Part shown: piece by piece, positions 26,739 through 34,884 of the stretch
Position numbering within the stretch: the stretch's first letter is position 1
Layout of the letters: each line of letters begins with the position of its first letter
Assembly (NCBI GenBank): GCA_934500705.1
Contig: CAKSTI010000004.1
Location: 62,001 to 126,000 of the forward strand
Source of the DNA: an uncultured Clostridia bacterium
GTDB taxonomy: Bacteria > Bacillota > Clostridia > UMGS1810
Direction: 5' to 3'
Length of the DNA stretch: 64,000 nt
Position numbers and translations under genes: made by a program
The notes under the pieces: model-generated
The model's database searches: none
What the model was told of the DNA's origin: nothing
Seen by the model: the letters and a program-made list of their open reading frames with translations, nothing else

Positions 26739-26873
26739 ATAACCTTTCCTTTCAAATGTCATACATATATGATAAACCATAATTGCAATTAAATCAAGCA
26801 TATAATCAAATATTTTTTGTTTAATAATTATATTTTGCACTGATAATCAAAAAATTTTTTGTTTGAAATACCG

Positions 26874-26902
26874 TGGACAAATGTCGATTTTTGTGTTACA
26901 AT
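26874..26902 (+). promoter_or_regulatory. Promoter of the T-box transcript
   Basis: TGGACA (26874-26879) and TACAAT (26897-26902) have 17 bases between them, placing transcript start near 26909, just before the leader RNA. Confidence 0.75.
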
Positions 26903-26909
26903 AGTCACA

Positions 26910-27164
26910 ATAAATGCTATGAAGGGGACAAAGCCCTGCCAGGTGATGCTAAGAGAGCTGTTGGTTGCTGAAAAACAGCGTTCACGGGCAAGAGCGAACT
27001 CACCCCGGAGCAGTCAGTCGAAAGCCGAAAGGCAAGTAGATGGGACCGGGTTTCTCACCGTTATCAGGAGAGGGTATTGATGGATACCGCATATGTGTTC
27101 TGACACTTTTCATATCCAGATATTTTCTCCTGCGAGCGAAATCCGTTTGCAGGACTTTTTTATG
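26910..27164 (+). ncRNA. T-box leader, probable leucine (CUC) specifier
   Basis: The leader has several T-box hallmarks in order: GAAGGGGACAAAG at the base of Stem I; AGAGAG followed by the hairpin CTGTT-GGTTGCTGAAA-AACAG (distal Stem I, 26952-26979); the specifier side GCGAACTCACCCCGGAGC (26994-27011); a Stem II-type AAGTAG...ACCGGG...CACCGTTATCAG (27034-27067); and a divergent T-box bulge GATGGATACCGC (27079-27090). A terminator (TCCTGCGAGCG/CGTTTGCAGGA, 27128-27154, then six T) follows. Six bases lie between CTC (26999-27001) and GAGC, the spacing I recall from glyQS, so the specifier is read as CUC, leucine. The bulge has an extra base and reads UGGA rather than UGGU, so tRNA identity is not certain. 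Confidence 0.8.
27128..27161 (+). terminator. Terminator of the T-box switch
   Basis: An 11-base stem (27128-27138 with 27144-27154, including G-T pairs) is followed by CTTTTTT. Its 5' arm can instead pair with CAGGAGA at 27065-27071, which offers a possible alternative antiterminating structure. Confidence 0.8.
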
Positions 27165-27191
27165 TATTTTTTAAGAAAGAAGGAATATGTT

Positions 27192-29717
27192 ATGAAATTT
27201 GCTTTTTCAACAATCGGTTGCCCCGGTTACAGCTGGCGTGACATCAGGGCAATGGCAAAAGACCTTGGTTTTGACGGAATTGAAATCCGTCGCATCAGCG
27301 ACAACACTTTCTCCGTCCCCTTCTCCGCCGAAAAGTGTGCGGAAACTATGGGCAAGCTGAACTCACTTCACCTTGAAATTCCGTGTCTTTCAACAGGCTG
27401 CTGCCTGAAATACACCGACGAGCACGATGCCAACTTCGAGGAAATCGAAAGGTACATAAACCTTGCATCGAAAACCAAAACTCCGTACATCAGAATTCTC
27501 GGAGATATGAAAGCCGCTCCCGAAGGCGAGGTTGACGATGAGGTTATCATTAAAGAATTAAAGTCGCTCGCTGCGATTGCCGAAAAAAGCAACGTTACAC
27601 TTCTTGTGGAAACAAACGGCGTGTACGCCGACACTCAAAGGCTCAAAAACGTTCTTAACGAGGTTGCAAGCGACAACGTAGCGGCACTTTGGGACATACA
27701 TCACCCGTACAGATTTTTTGGCGAAACACCGGAGCAGACACTCCAAAACCTCGGCGCCTACATTAAATATATTCACATTAAAGACTCCGTAATGGACGAA
27801 AACGGCGAAGTTAATTACCGTATGATGGGCGACGGCGACATACCGATAGACAGCTTCATATCCGCCCTCAGCTCCATAAACTATGAGGGATACGTTACAT
27901 TTGAGTGGATTAAGCTCTGGGCGCCCGACCTCTCCGATGCCGGAATAGTTTTCCCGCAGTTTATCGACTATATCTCAAAATACAGAGATACCGAGGGCGA
28001 GAGCAACACGCTCTTTGACAACAACGCAAAAACAGGAAAGTACATCTGGCAGAAAAACAAACTTATAGACCTCACCTTCCCCCAGATTCTCGACCGTATT
28101 TGTGAGGAATTTCCCGACCAGTACGCCTTTAAATACACAACGCTTGACTATACGAGAACTTACAGCCAATTTCGTGATGATGTTGACGATTTTGCAAGAG
28201 CGCTCATTGCCCTCGGCGTTCGCAGAGGCGACCACGTCGCCATATGGGCAACAAATGTGCCGGCGTGGTATATAACCTTTTGGGCAACGGTAAAAATCGG
28301 TGCGGTGCTTGTAACCGTGAACACCGCATACAAAGTTTACGAGGCGGAATATCTGCTCAGACAGTCCGACACACATACACTGGTTATGATTGACGGCTTT
28401 AAGGACTCCAACTATGTTGAAATTATGCAGCAGCTCTGCCCCGAACTTAAAGGCCACGAAAAGGGAACACCGCTCCACGCCAAAAAACTGCCGTTTTTGA
28501 GAAATATCATAACGGTTGACTGCGAAATGGAGGGCGCACTGACCTGGGAAGACGCACTCAAATTCAAAGACAGCATTCCCTATGAGGACGTACTGCGCCG
28601 CCAGATGAGCATAAATAAGCACGATGTTTGCAACATTCAGTATACATCGGGAACAACAGGTTTCCCCAAGGGCGTTATGCTCACCCACTACAACGTTGTA
28701 AATAACGGAAAAGCTATCGGCGACTGTATGGACTTGTCCACCGCCGACAGAATGATGATACAGGTGCCTATGTTCCACTGCTTCGGTATGGTTCTTGCAA
28801 TGACTGCGTCAGTAACCCACGGCGTTACGATGTCGCCGATACCGGCGTTCTCACCGTCAAAAGGTCTTGACTGCATCAACAGAGAAAAAATCACCTGTTT
28901 CCACGGAGTGCCGACAATGTTTATAACAATGCTCGGCCACAAAGACTTTGAAAAGACGGACTTCTCTCATATGAGAACAGGCATAATGGCAGGTTCCCCC
29001 TGCCCCATTCAGACAATGCAGGAAGTTGTGGAAAAAATGCATATGCCCGAAATCTGCATAACCTACGGTCAGACAGAGGCGTCACCGGCAACGACAATGA
29101 GCAAAACCACCGACAGCCTCGAAACCCGTGTAAATACCGTCGGCGCACCGATATTTGGCGTTGAGTGCAAGATTGTTGACCCCGACACCGGCGAGGATCT
29201 GCCCGACAACGTTGACGGCGAATTTGTAGCACGTGGTTACAACATAATGAAAGGCTACTACAAGATGCCTGCCGCAACGGCCGTTGCAATAGACGAGGAC
29301 GGCTGGCTGCACTCCGGCGACCTGGCAAGACGTACCCCGGAGGGCTACTTCAAGATTACCGGCAGAATAAAGGATATGATAATAAGGGGCGGCGAAAACC
29401 TCTATCCCAAGGAAATTGAGGACTTTATCTACACCAACCCCGAAGTTAAAGACGTTCAGGTTATCGGCGTTCCCGACAAGCAGTACGGCGAGGAGGCAAT
29501 GGCGTGCGTAATCCCCAAGGAAGGCTCGCCGCTCACAGAGGAAACACTGCGTGAATTTATTGTGGCAAATATTGCAAAGCACAAAGTTCCCAAGTATATC
29601 CGCTTTGTAGACTCTTTCCCGATGAACGCCGCAGGCAAGATATTAAAATATAAGATGCGTGAAGATGCCATTGAGTATCTCGGACTTCAAGACGCAAGCA
29701 AGATTGTAACTGCATAG
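27192..29717 (+). CDS. Fusion of sugar-phosphate isomerase-type TIM barrel and acyl-CoA synthetase
   Basis: One 841-residue frame holds two enzymes. Residues 1 to about 275 form a xylose-isomerase-like/AP-endonuclease-2 TIM barrel (FAFSTIGCPGYSWRDI, then FDGIEIRRI, LLVETNGV, ALWDIHHPYRF, YIKYIHIKD, GYVTFEW). After a linker near 290-310, residues 310-841 are an AMP-forming acyl-CoA ligase with YTSGTTGFPKGVMLTHYN, YGQTEASPATT, SGDLARR and the C-terminal KD-GGENLYPKEIE and AAGKILKYKMR motifs. No frameshift or stop marks the joint. AGAAGGA lies upstream of ATG 27192. A T-box controls it. The acid substrate is unknown; with a leucine signal a branched short-chain acid would make sense, which is inference. 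Confidence 0.85.
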   Translation: MKFAFSTIGCPGYSWRDIRAMAKDLGFDGIEIRRISDNTFSVPFSAEKCAETMGKLNSLHLEIPCLSTGCCLKYTDEHDANFEEIERYINLASKTKTPYIRILGDMKAAPEGEVDDEVIIKELKSLAAIAEKSNVTLLVETNGVYADTQRLKNVLNEVASDNVAALWDIHHPYRFFGETPEQTLQNLGAYIKYIHIKDSVMDENGEVNYRMMGDGDIPIDSFISALSSINYEGYVTFEWIKLWAPDLSDAGIVFPQFIDYISKYRDTEGESNTLFDNNAKTGKYIWQKNKLIDLTFPQILDRICEEFPDQYAFKYTTLDYTRTYSQFRDDVDDFARALIALGVRRGDHVAIWATNVPAWYITFWATVKIGAVLVTVNTAYKVYEAEYLLRQSDTHTLVMIDGFKDSNYVEIMQQLCPELKGHEKGTPLHAKKLPFLRNIITVDCEMEGALTWEDALKFKDSIPYEDVLRRQMSINKHDVCNIQYTSGTTGFPKGVMLTHYNVVNNGKAIGDCMDLSTADRMMIQVPMFHCFGMVLAMTASVTHGVTMSPIPAFSPSKGLDCINREKITCFHGVPTMFITMLGHKDFEKTDFSHMRTGIMAGSPCPIQTMQEVVEKMHMPEICITYGQTEASPATTMSKTTDSLETRVNTVGAPIFGVECKIVDPDTGEDLPDNVDGEFVARGYNIMKGYYKMPAATAVAIDEDGWLHSGDLARRTPEGYFKITGRIKDMIIRGGENLYPKEIEDFIYTNPEVKDVQVIGVPDKQYGEEAMACVIPKEGSPLTEETLREFIVANIAKHKVPKYIRFVDSFPMNAAGKILKYKMREDAIEYLGLQDASKIVTA

Positions 29718-29725
29718 AGCAGATA

Positions 29726-29762
29726 AAAACGGACGGTGCCGATACGGCAGCCGTCCGTTTTT
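29726..29762. terminator. Bidirectional rho-independent terminator
   Basis: AAAACGGACGG (29726-29736) pairs with CCGTCCGTTTT (29751-29761), with T-runs outward on both strands. It divides the convergent fusion gene and GH31 gene. Confidence 0.9.
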
Positions 29763-31886
29763 CTACATCAGATTTATCTGTGCACCTTTTTCAAGACATT
29801 TGACAGAAACGGGTTTGTCACAGTTGTGAACATAAACCTCCCACGTTCTGTTTTTGATTTTACCATTGTACTCTCCCGCTCTTTCGCCTACGATTATTTC
29901 AACGCCGTCTGCGTGCTCTGTGCAGGTGATTTTTGTGTGGCAGGACTGTTTGGTTCTGTAATCAAGACTTTCCCCATCGTCCTCACGGAAAACGTACTCG
30001 CTCTTTCCGCACGGATAGATATGCAGCTGAATTACGTCGTCACCGTACTGGGACGTATAATCACGCTGCGACCACTTGGGGATAATTGCGCCCATTTTTA
30101 TAAACATTGCGCCGCCTCTCTCCTTCGGCGGAACGTAATTTTCGAGCCACTGCCCGCCGTTTAAAACCTCGTCCGTCCAGTAGTCGAGCCATTTGCCCTC
30201 CGGCAGATACACCTTGTCGGTAAATGCCGAAAGCAAAATACTTCCGCCAAACATATACTGCCTGGAAAGCTCCGCACACTGTGGGTCGTTCTGGAATTCC
30301 AATGCCATAGGTCTTATTATGGCAACTCCCGTTTCCGAACATTCGAGTGCAGATGAATATATGTACGGAATAAGGCTGTATCTGAGTCTTGCGTAAAACG
30401 TGTATATTCTCTCGTTTTCCTCACCCGCAAACCACGGCTGTTCGCACCCCGACCAGGCGTTGTGATGCGCCCAGGGGGCGAGCATTGCAAAGTGAATACC
30501 CTCTGCGCTGAAAATATCCATATCCACAGTTGTGTTTGAAAATCCCGACATTGCAAGGTTTTCCAGCCAAATCATAGCGCCCAGACGTCCGCCGTTGTCC
30601 CCCGTTGTTGCCGCACCCCAGTGCTGCTGACCGGTGTAGCCGCCGCAATAGTGGATAAACGGTCTTTTGCCCATCTGCTCGGCAAATCCCTCGTGCATCT
30701 GCTTCATAACCAAAACCTGTGATATGTTGTGCATAGCCATCTCGGTTTCACCGTTTGTGTAAACCTTATTAGGATTTATTCTCATCGTCATATCCGCCGG
30801 GTCGAGCTTAAAGCCGTCCGCACCGTCGTTTACAAACTGCTTAACGTGCTCATACCACGGCGCAAGTTTTCCCTCACCGCCGGCAAGGCGCTCCTCGTGG
30901 TCGCACAGGTCGTAGTTCATACACAGCCACAGCGCAAGGTGAAAGCCAAATCGTCTGACGGTGGACGGAAACGTCCTGGGACAGTCACGGCTGCGCATCC
31001 ACTTTTCAATATGAAATTTCTTTAAATCCCACTGCTTTTCAAATGAATAGTCATAGAATTTTGTCATCCAGCCGGGTTCCAAGCTGACATTGTCACAGGG
31101 AATATGCTTTTCACGGAACTTCATCAAATCGTTTAATATCTCAAACTGGTTCTGATGAATTTGAGCTATGTATGTAAGTCCGTACGCCCACTTTGGCAGA
31201 ACCATACTTCTGCCCGTAAGCTCGGTATAATGATACAATATGTCCTTCATACTGTCGCCGTAGAGGACAAAAACGTCCAGGTCGTCCCAGTTGCCCAGAA
31301 CGGTGATTTTTCCCTTGATGCGGTCGTCAATATCTACAAAGTGCCTGTCCTGTGCGAACACAAATATTCCCCAGTTTTCATTGCTGATTACAAGCGGTAT
31401 CGCAATCTCGTCAAACTGATAAATCGCCCAGTTCTGATATGAACCGCCACGCAGTTCAATGCCGTCACGCCCTGCCTCGCCGAGGCCGTAAAACCGCTCG
31501 CCGTCAGTGATGTTAAAGCTGATGCCGAACTTTTTGCCGGAGTCCCAGCCGTCAGCGGTGTCGTCCATTTCAAGGAGTTCCTCCTCCGGTCTGCCCTCAA
31601 TGTTTAACTTAATCGGTATTTTATCTCTGAACTTTTCAAGCTGATAGTGCATCTCGTCTTTCCAGTAGCTGTCGTCGCCGTCGGGACGGACATCAAATTC
31701 AAGTATTCTGCCGTTTGGCAGAGTTATACTGTTACTGTCCGCCGTTACGCCGTCCACGCTCTCCGAATTTGGAATTGTTACAATCCCGTAACGCTCCAAG
31801 TAGTTTTTAGGCATATTCTCATATTTGCTTATGCGAATTATGCCTTGCTTAACCGGTTTAGCACAGAAAATTTTTTCACCGTTCAT
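29763..31886 (-). CDS. Glycoside hydrolase family 31 enzyme (alpha-glucosidase/alpha-xylosidase type)
   Basis: A 707-residue GH31 protein without signal peptide, so cytoplasmic. GFKLDPADMTM contains the catalytic nucleophile aspartate, and the N-terminal beta domain (DGERFYGLGEAGRDGIELRG) and C-terminal beta domains match family architecture. It probably cleaves terminal alpha-linked glucose or xylose. ATG 31886 has GGAGG ten bases upstream. It follows the LUD gene by 17 bases and is likely co-transcribed with it. Exact substrate cannot be read from sequence. Confidence 0.85.
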   Translation of the reverse strand: MNGEKIFCAKPVKQGIIRISKYENMPKNYLERYGIVTIPNSESVDGVTADSNSITLPNGRILEFDVRPDGDDSYWKDEMHYQLEKFRDKIPIKLNIEGRPEEELLEMDDTADGWDSGKKFGISFNITDGERFYGLGEAGRDGIELRGGSYQNWAIYQFDEIAIPLVISNENWGIFVFAQDRHFVDIDDRIKGKITVLGNWDDLDVFVLYGDSMKDILYHYTELTGRSMVLPKWAYGLTYIAQIHQNQFEILNDLMKFREKHIPCDNVSLEPGWMTKFYDYSFEKQWDLKKFHIEKWMRSRDCPRTFPSTVRRFGFHLALWLCMNYDLCDHEERLAGGEGKLAPWYEHVKQFVNDGADGFKLDPADMTMRINPNKVYTNGETEMAMHNISQVLVMKQMHEGFAEQMGKRPFIHYCGGYTGQQHWGAATTGDNGGRLGAMIWLENLAMSGFSNTTVDMDIFSAEGIHFAMLAPWAHHNAWSGCEQPWFAGEENERIYTFYARLRYSLIPYIYSSALECSETGVAIIRPMALEFQNDPQCAELSRQYMFGGSILLSAFTDKVYLPEGKWLDYWTDEVLNGGQWLENYVPPKERGGAMFIKMGAIIPKWSQRDYTSQYGDDVIQLHIYPCGKSEYVFREDDGESLDYRTKQSCHTKITCTEHADGVEIIVGERAGEYNGKIKNRTWEVYVHNCDKPVSVKCLEKGAQINLM

Positions 31887-31903
31887 ATTTTTTAACCTCC
31901 GTT

Positions 31904-32578
31904 TTAATATCCCAATTCCTCGTCCGCAATGATTACCGTAACCCTATCCTTGATGTTCTGTCTGCCCATTACCACAAAGTTTTTGCAAATTCTGTCCGGG
32001 CTTTGGCAGCCGTCACACATTTTTGAGTTTGGGTCTTTCAGCGACACGCACATTCCGTTTTTAGCACAGTACGTGTCTTTTGACAGACGGACGCAGTTCG
32101 GCGGAGCGGCTATGCTCTTAACTCTCAGAACAGCCTCGTCTATATCTCTTACCAGCTTGTTTATTCCGGCTACAACCACAACCTTTTTAGGACCGAAAAG
32201 CATTGCCGCAACACGGTTTGAGTTGCCATCAACGTTGTAAAGCTCGCCGTTTAGCGTAAGCGCATTGGTGCTCGTAAGGTACACGTCCGCAAAAAACGTC
32301 TTTCTGTATATATCCATTACTTCATCGTGCGAAAGTCCGGGTACGGAGCGGTCGAGATACTCGTAATCACCGCTCTTTAAAAGCTCGTATATGCCGCACT
32401 GTCCAAGCGTAACAGAGCCTCCATGCGATACGACGTCGCCTTTTTTTAAAATACCTTTTACAATCTGTCTTACCTCGGCTTTGTCCTTGGCACGGAACAC
32501 CTGCATATTGTTCTTTTCAAGTGCTTTTTGCGCCAAATCTGCCCTCAAATTCAAAGTTGTTTTTAACGAATTTTCCAT
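31904..32578 (-). CDS. LUD-domain protein (LutC-like, standalone)
   Basis: A 224-residue protein of the lactate-utilisation (LUD, formerly DUF162) domain family. The core includes KKGDVVSHGGSVTLGQCGI and VVVAGINKLVRDIDEAV. The C-terminal part has cysteines in CVRLSKDTYC, MCVSL and CDGCQSPDRICKNFVV, which could hold an iron-sulfur cluster or metal. lutA and lutB are not nearby, so a role in lactate oxidation is unproven. It is co-directional with GH31 and starts from its own strong promoter. Confidence 0.72.
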   Translation of the reverse strand: MENSLKTTLNLRADLAQKALEKNNMQVFRAKDKAEVRQIVKGILKKGDVVSHGGSVTLGQCGIYELLKSGDYEYLDRSVPGLSHDEVMDIYRKTFFADVYLTSTNALTLNGELYNVDGNSNRVAAMLFGPKKVVVVAGINKLVRDIDEAVLRVKSIAAPPNCVRLSKDTYCAKNGMCVSLKDPNSKMCDGCQSPDRICKNFVVMGRQNIKDRVTVIIADEELGY

Positions 32579-32677
32579 ACCCGTCTCCTTTCTGATTTTT
32601 AAAGAATCGTTTGCAGTTATACTCTCTCAATGTTGAAATTATTTTAATCATCCGAATTAATAAATTAATCAGTTTTA

Positions 32678-32726
32678 TAACATCAAGTATTGGTGTTATT
32701 TTAGCACAAGGTTATGCGTTTGTCAA
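32678..32726 (-). promoter_or_regulatory. Promoter and palindromic operator of the LUD-GH31 operon
   Basis: On the minus strand TTGACA (32721-32726) and TAAAAT (32698-32703) are 17 bases apart. Directly at the expected start lies TAACATCAA-GTA-TTGGTGTTA (32678-32698), an inverted repeat with one mismatch, suitable for a dimeric repressor of the GntR or similar type. No regulator gene is adjacent. Confidence 0.6.
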
Positions 32727-32790
32727 TGAGTTCGGCATAAGTAAAAAGTATTTTGGAGGCGGCAAAATCGCTTTTCCTCTTTGAACCGTC

Positions 32791-32830
32791 AAAAAAAGGG
32801 CGTACCGACTGCTGTTGGTGCGCCCTTTTA
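32791..32830 (-). terminator. Terminator of the V-ATPase operon
   Basis: AAAAGGGCGTACC (32794-32806 region) pairs with GGTGCGCCCTTTT (32817-32829); the minus strand then reads into a T-run, 10 bases after the end of subunit D. Confidence 0.88.
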
Positions 32831-32839
32831 CATAATGTT

Positions 32840-33502
32840 CTACTTTTGCTTGTGTTTCTGTTCAATATTTTCTGCAATCATCATATCCTTAACCTTCATC
32901 AGCCTTGTTGTGGTACTGCGTTCGTTTTCGTCAAGTTTAATGGTGATGAATTTTATCGTTTCCTCGTACCGGGGTATCATAACGTGCTCCAAGGCATTGA
33001 CACGGCGGCGTGTTTTTTCTATTTCCGACGCCATCAGCTGGCACGACTTTTCCACCTCTGCAAGTCGTATCATCTTTGGCAGAATTTCCGAGAGGGAACG
33101 TATTGCATCGTCCGTTTCGCCGGAGGTGTAGGCATAGCCGTAGGAATATATGTCATTTTCGCTGTTCGTTTTATACTCCACGCTGTATTCGGGAATTATA
33201 ACGCTCATAACATTTTTTTCCTTAATATCCAGGTTAAGCTCCTGCTTTGGCAGCATAAGGGCAACGTCTAAAATTTCGCTGTCCGTCATACTTCTTGCCA
33301 CCGCCATTGCGCCGTTTGCTTTGCCTATTGCCTCCTCCACTTCAAGGCGGAGCGTCTGATTTTCACGGATAAGTTCCAAAAACCGACGCATAAGCTCATC
33401 ACGCTTGTCTTTGAGAAGTTTGTGTCCACGCCTTGCGGTAATGAGTTTCCGCTTTAAATTGGTAAGCTCCATTCGTGTGGGATTAACATTTAATACAGCC
33501 AC
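32840..33502 (-). CDS. ntpD: V-type ATP synthase subunit D
   Basis: A 220-residue protein with the central-stalk D subunit signature MAVLNVNPTRMELTNLKRKL at the start and long coiled-coil helices. It forms the rotating shaft with F, linking catalytic A3B3 to the membrane ring. It is the last gene of the operon, 11 bases after subunit B. Confidence 0.93.
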   Translation of the reverse strand: MAVLNVNPTRMELTNLKRKLITARRGHKLLKDKRDELMRRFLELIRENQTLRLEVEEAIGKANGAMAVARSMTDSEILDVALMLPKQELNLDIKEKNVMSVIIPEYSVEYKTNSENDIYSYGYAYTSGETDDAIRSLSEILPKMIRLAEVEKSCQLMASEIEKTRRRVNALEHVMIPRYEETIKFITIKLDENERSTTTRLMKVKDMMIAENIEQKHKQK

Positions 33503-33513
33503 AAAACCACCGC

Positions 33514-34884
33514 CTATCTGTCGTAGTACTTATCGAGAAATTCGTCGTTAATTCGTTTAAGTTCGCTCCTCGGCAGTATTCTCAAAAGCTCCCAGCCAAT
33601 GTCCAAAGTTTCCTCAATGCTGCGGTCGGTGTCATATCCTTGTGAAACATACTTCTTTTCAAACTCGTCGGCAAACTTTGCATAAAGCTTATCTATGTCG
33701 GTAAGCGCCGCCTCGCCGAGGATTACCATAAGTTCCTTTGCGTCCTTTCCTCTTGCATATGCCGAGAACAACTGATTCATTGTTCCGCTGTGGTCAGCAC
33801 GGGTTCTGCCCTCGCCTATTCCCTTGTCTTTAAGACGTGAAAGCGACGGGAGTACGTCTATCGGGGGCGTTATTCCCTTGCGGTAAAGCTCACGGGAGAG
33901 GATTATCTGACCTTCGGTAATATAGCCCGTGAGGTCGGGGATTGGATGCGTTTTGTCGTCCTCAGGCATTGTGAGTATCGGTATCATAGTGATAGAGCCT
34001 TCTTTGCCAATCTGCCTGCCGGCTCTCTCATAAATCGTGGCAAGGTCGGTATACATATAGCCGGGATAGCCACGCCTGCCGGGCACTTCCTTTCGTGCCG
34101 CAGACACCTCACGGAGGGCGTCGGCATAGTTAGTTATGTCGGTCAGTATTACGAGGACGTGCATATTCTTTTCAAATGCGAGGTATTCCGCCGCAGTGAG
34201 CGCCATTTTAGGCGTTGCAATTCTCTCTATTGCCGGGTCGTTGGCAAGGTTGACAAAGAGTACCGTCCTGTCAAGCGCTCCGGTTTCACGGAATGAGTCC
34301 ACAAAGTAATTCGACTCCTCAAAGGTTATTCCCATTGCCGCAAATACAACGGCAAACTTCTCGTCCTTGCCCCTTACCTTTGCCTGACGTGCAATCTGTG
34401 CGGCAAGGTTGGCGTGCGGAAGTCCGCTGGCGGAGAATATAGGCAGTTTTTGCCCTCTTACGAGGGTGTTTAGTCCGTCTATTGCGGAAACCCCCGTCTG
34501 AATAAATTCCTGAGGATACCGTCTTGCCGCCGGATTCATCGGTTTTCCGTTGACGTCCAGGCGCATTTCCGGTATAATCTCCGGGCCGTCGTCAATGGGT
34601 CTGCCAAGACCGTCAAATACACGTCCGAGCATATCCTCGGAAACGGCGAGTTCCATCTGTCTGCCGAGAAAGCGCACCTTGCTTTCGGCGGGGTTTATTC
34701 CGGTGGAATTCTCAAAGAGCTGGACAAGAGCGTTGCTGCCGTTGATTTCGAGCACACGGCATCTGCGTATCTCGCCGTTTCCAAGTTCTATCTCGCCGAG
34801 TTCGTTGTATGTTACGCCGCTCACATCTTTAACAAGCATAAGCGGGCCTGCCACCTCTTGAATGGTTCTGTATTCCTTTGGCAT
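33514..34884 (-). CDS. ntpB: V-type ATP synthase subunit B
   Basis: A 456-residue non-catalytic nucleotide-binding subunit. FDGLGRPIDDGPEI, SAIDGLNTLVRGQKLPIFSASGLPHN-type sequence (here SGLPHANLAAQIARQA) and YPGYMYTDLATIYERAGR are typical of B; no Walker A lysine is present, as expected. It follows subunit A with one shared base and makes the A3B3 head. Confidence 0.95.
   Translation of the reverse strand: MPKEYRTIQEVAGPLMLVKDVSGVTYNELGEIELGNGEIRRCRVLEINGSNALVQLFENSTGINPAESKVRFLGRQMELAVSEDMLGRVFDGLGRPIDDGPEIIPEMRLDVNGKPMNPAARRYPQEFIQTGVSAIDGLNTLVRGQKLPIFSASGLPHANLAAQIARQAKVRGKDEKFAVVFAAMGITFEESNYFVDSFRETGALDRTVLFVNLANDPAIERIATPKMALTAAEYLAFEKNMHVLVILTDITNYADALREVSAARKEVPGRRGYPGYMYTDLATIYERAGRQIGKEGSITMIPILTMPEDDKTHPIPDLTGYITEGQIILSRELYRKGITPPIDVLPSLSRLKDKGIGEGRTRADHSGTMNQLFSAYARGKDAKELMVILGEAALTDIDKLYAKFADEFEKKYVSQGYDTDRSIEETLDIGWELLRILPRSELKRINDEFLDKYYDR

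Noticed and set aside
27040..27055. TGGGACCGGG as the T-box bulge sequence
   Set aside because: It lies where the Stem II motif with CACCGTTAT belongs; the later GATGGATACCGC before the terminator has the right position.
30541..30760. Possible phage or transfer signs in the GH31 region
   Set aside because: Base use and spacing resemble the neighbours, and no integrase, transposase or att site is seen; the only mobile-like signal is at 58.7 kb.
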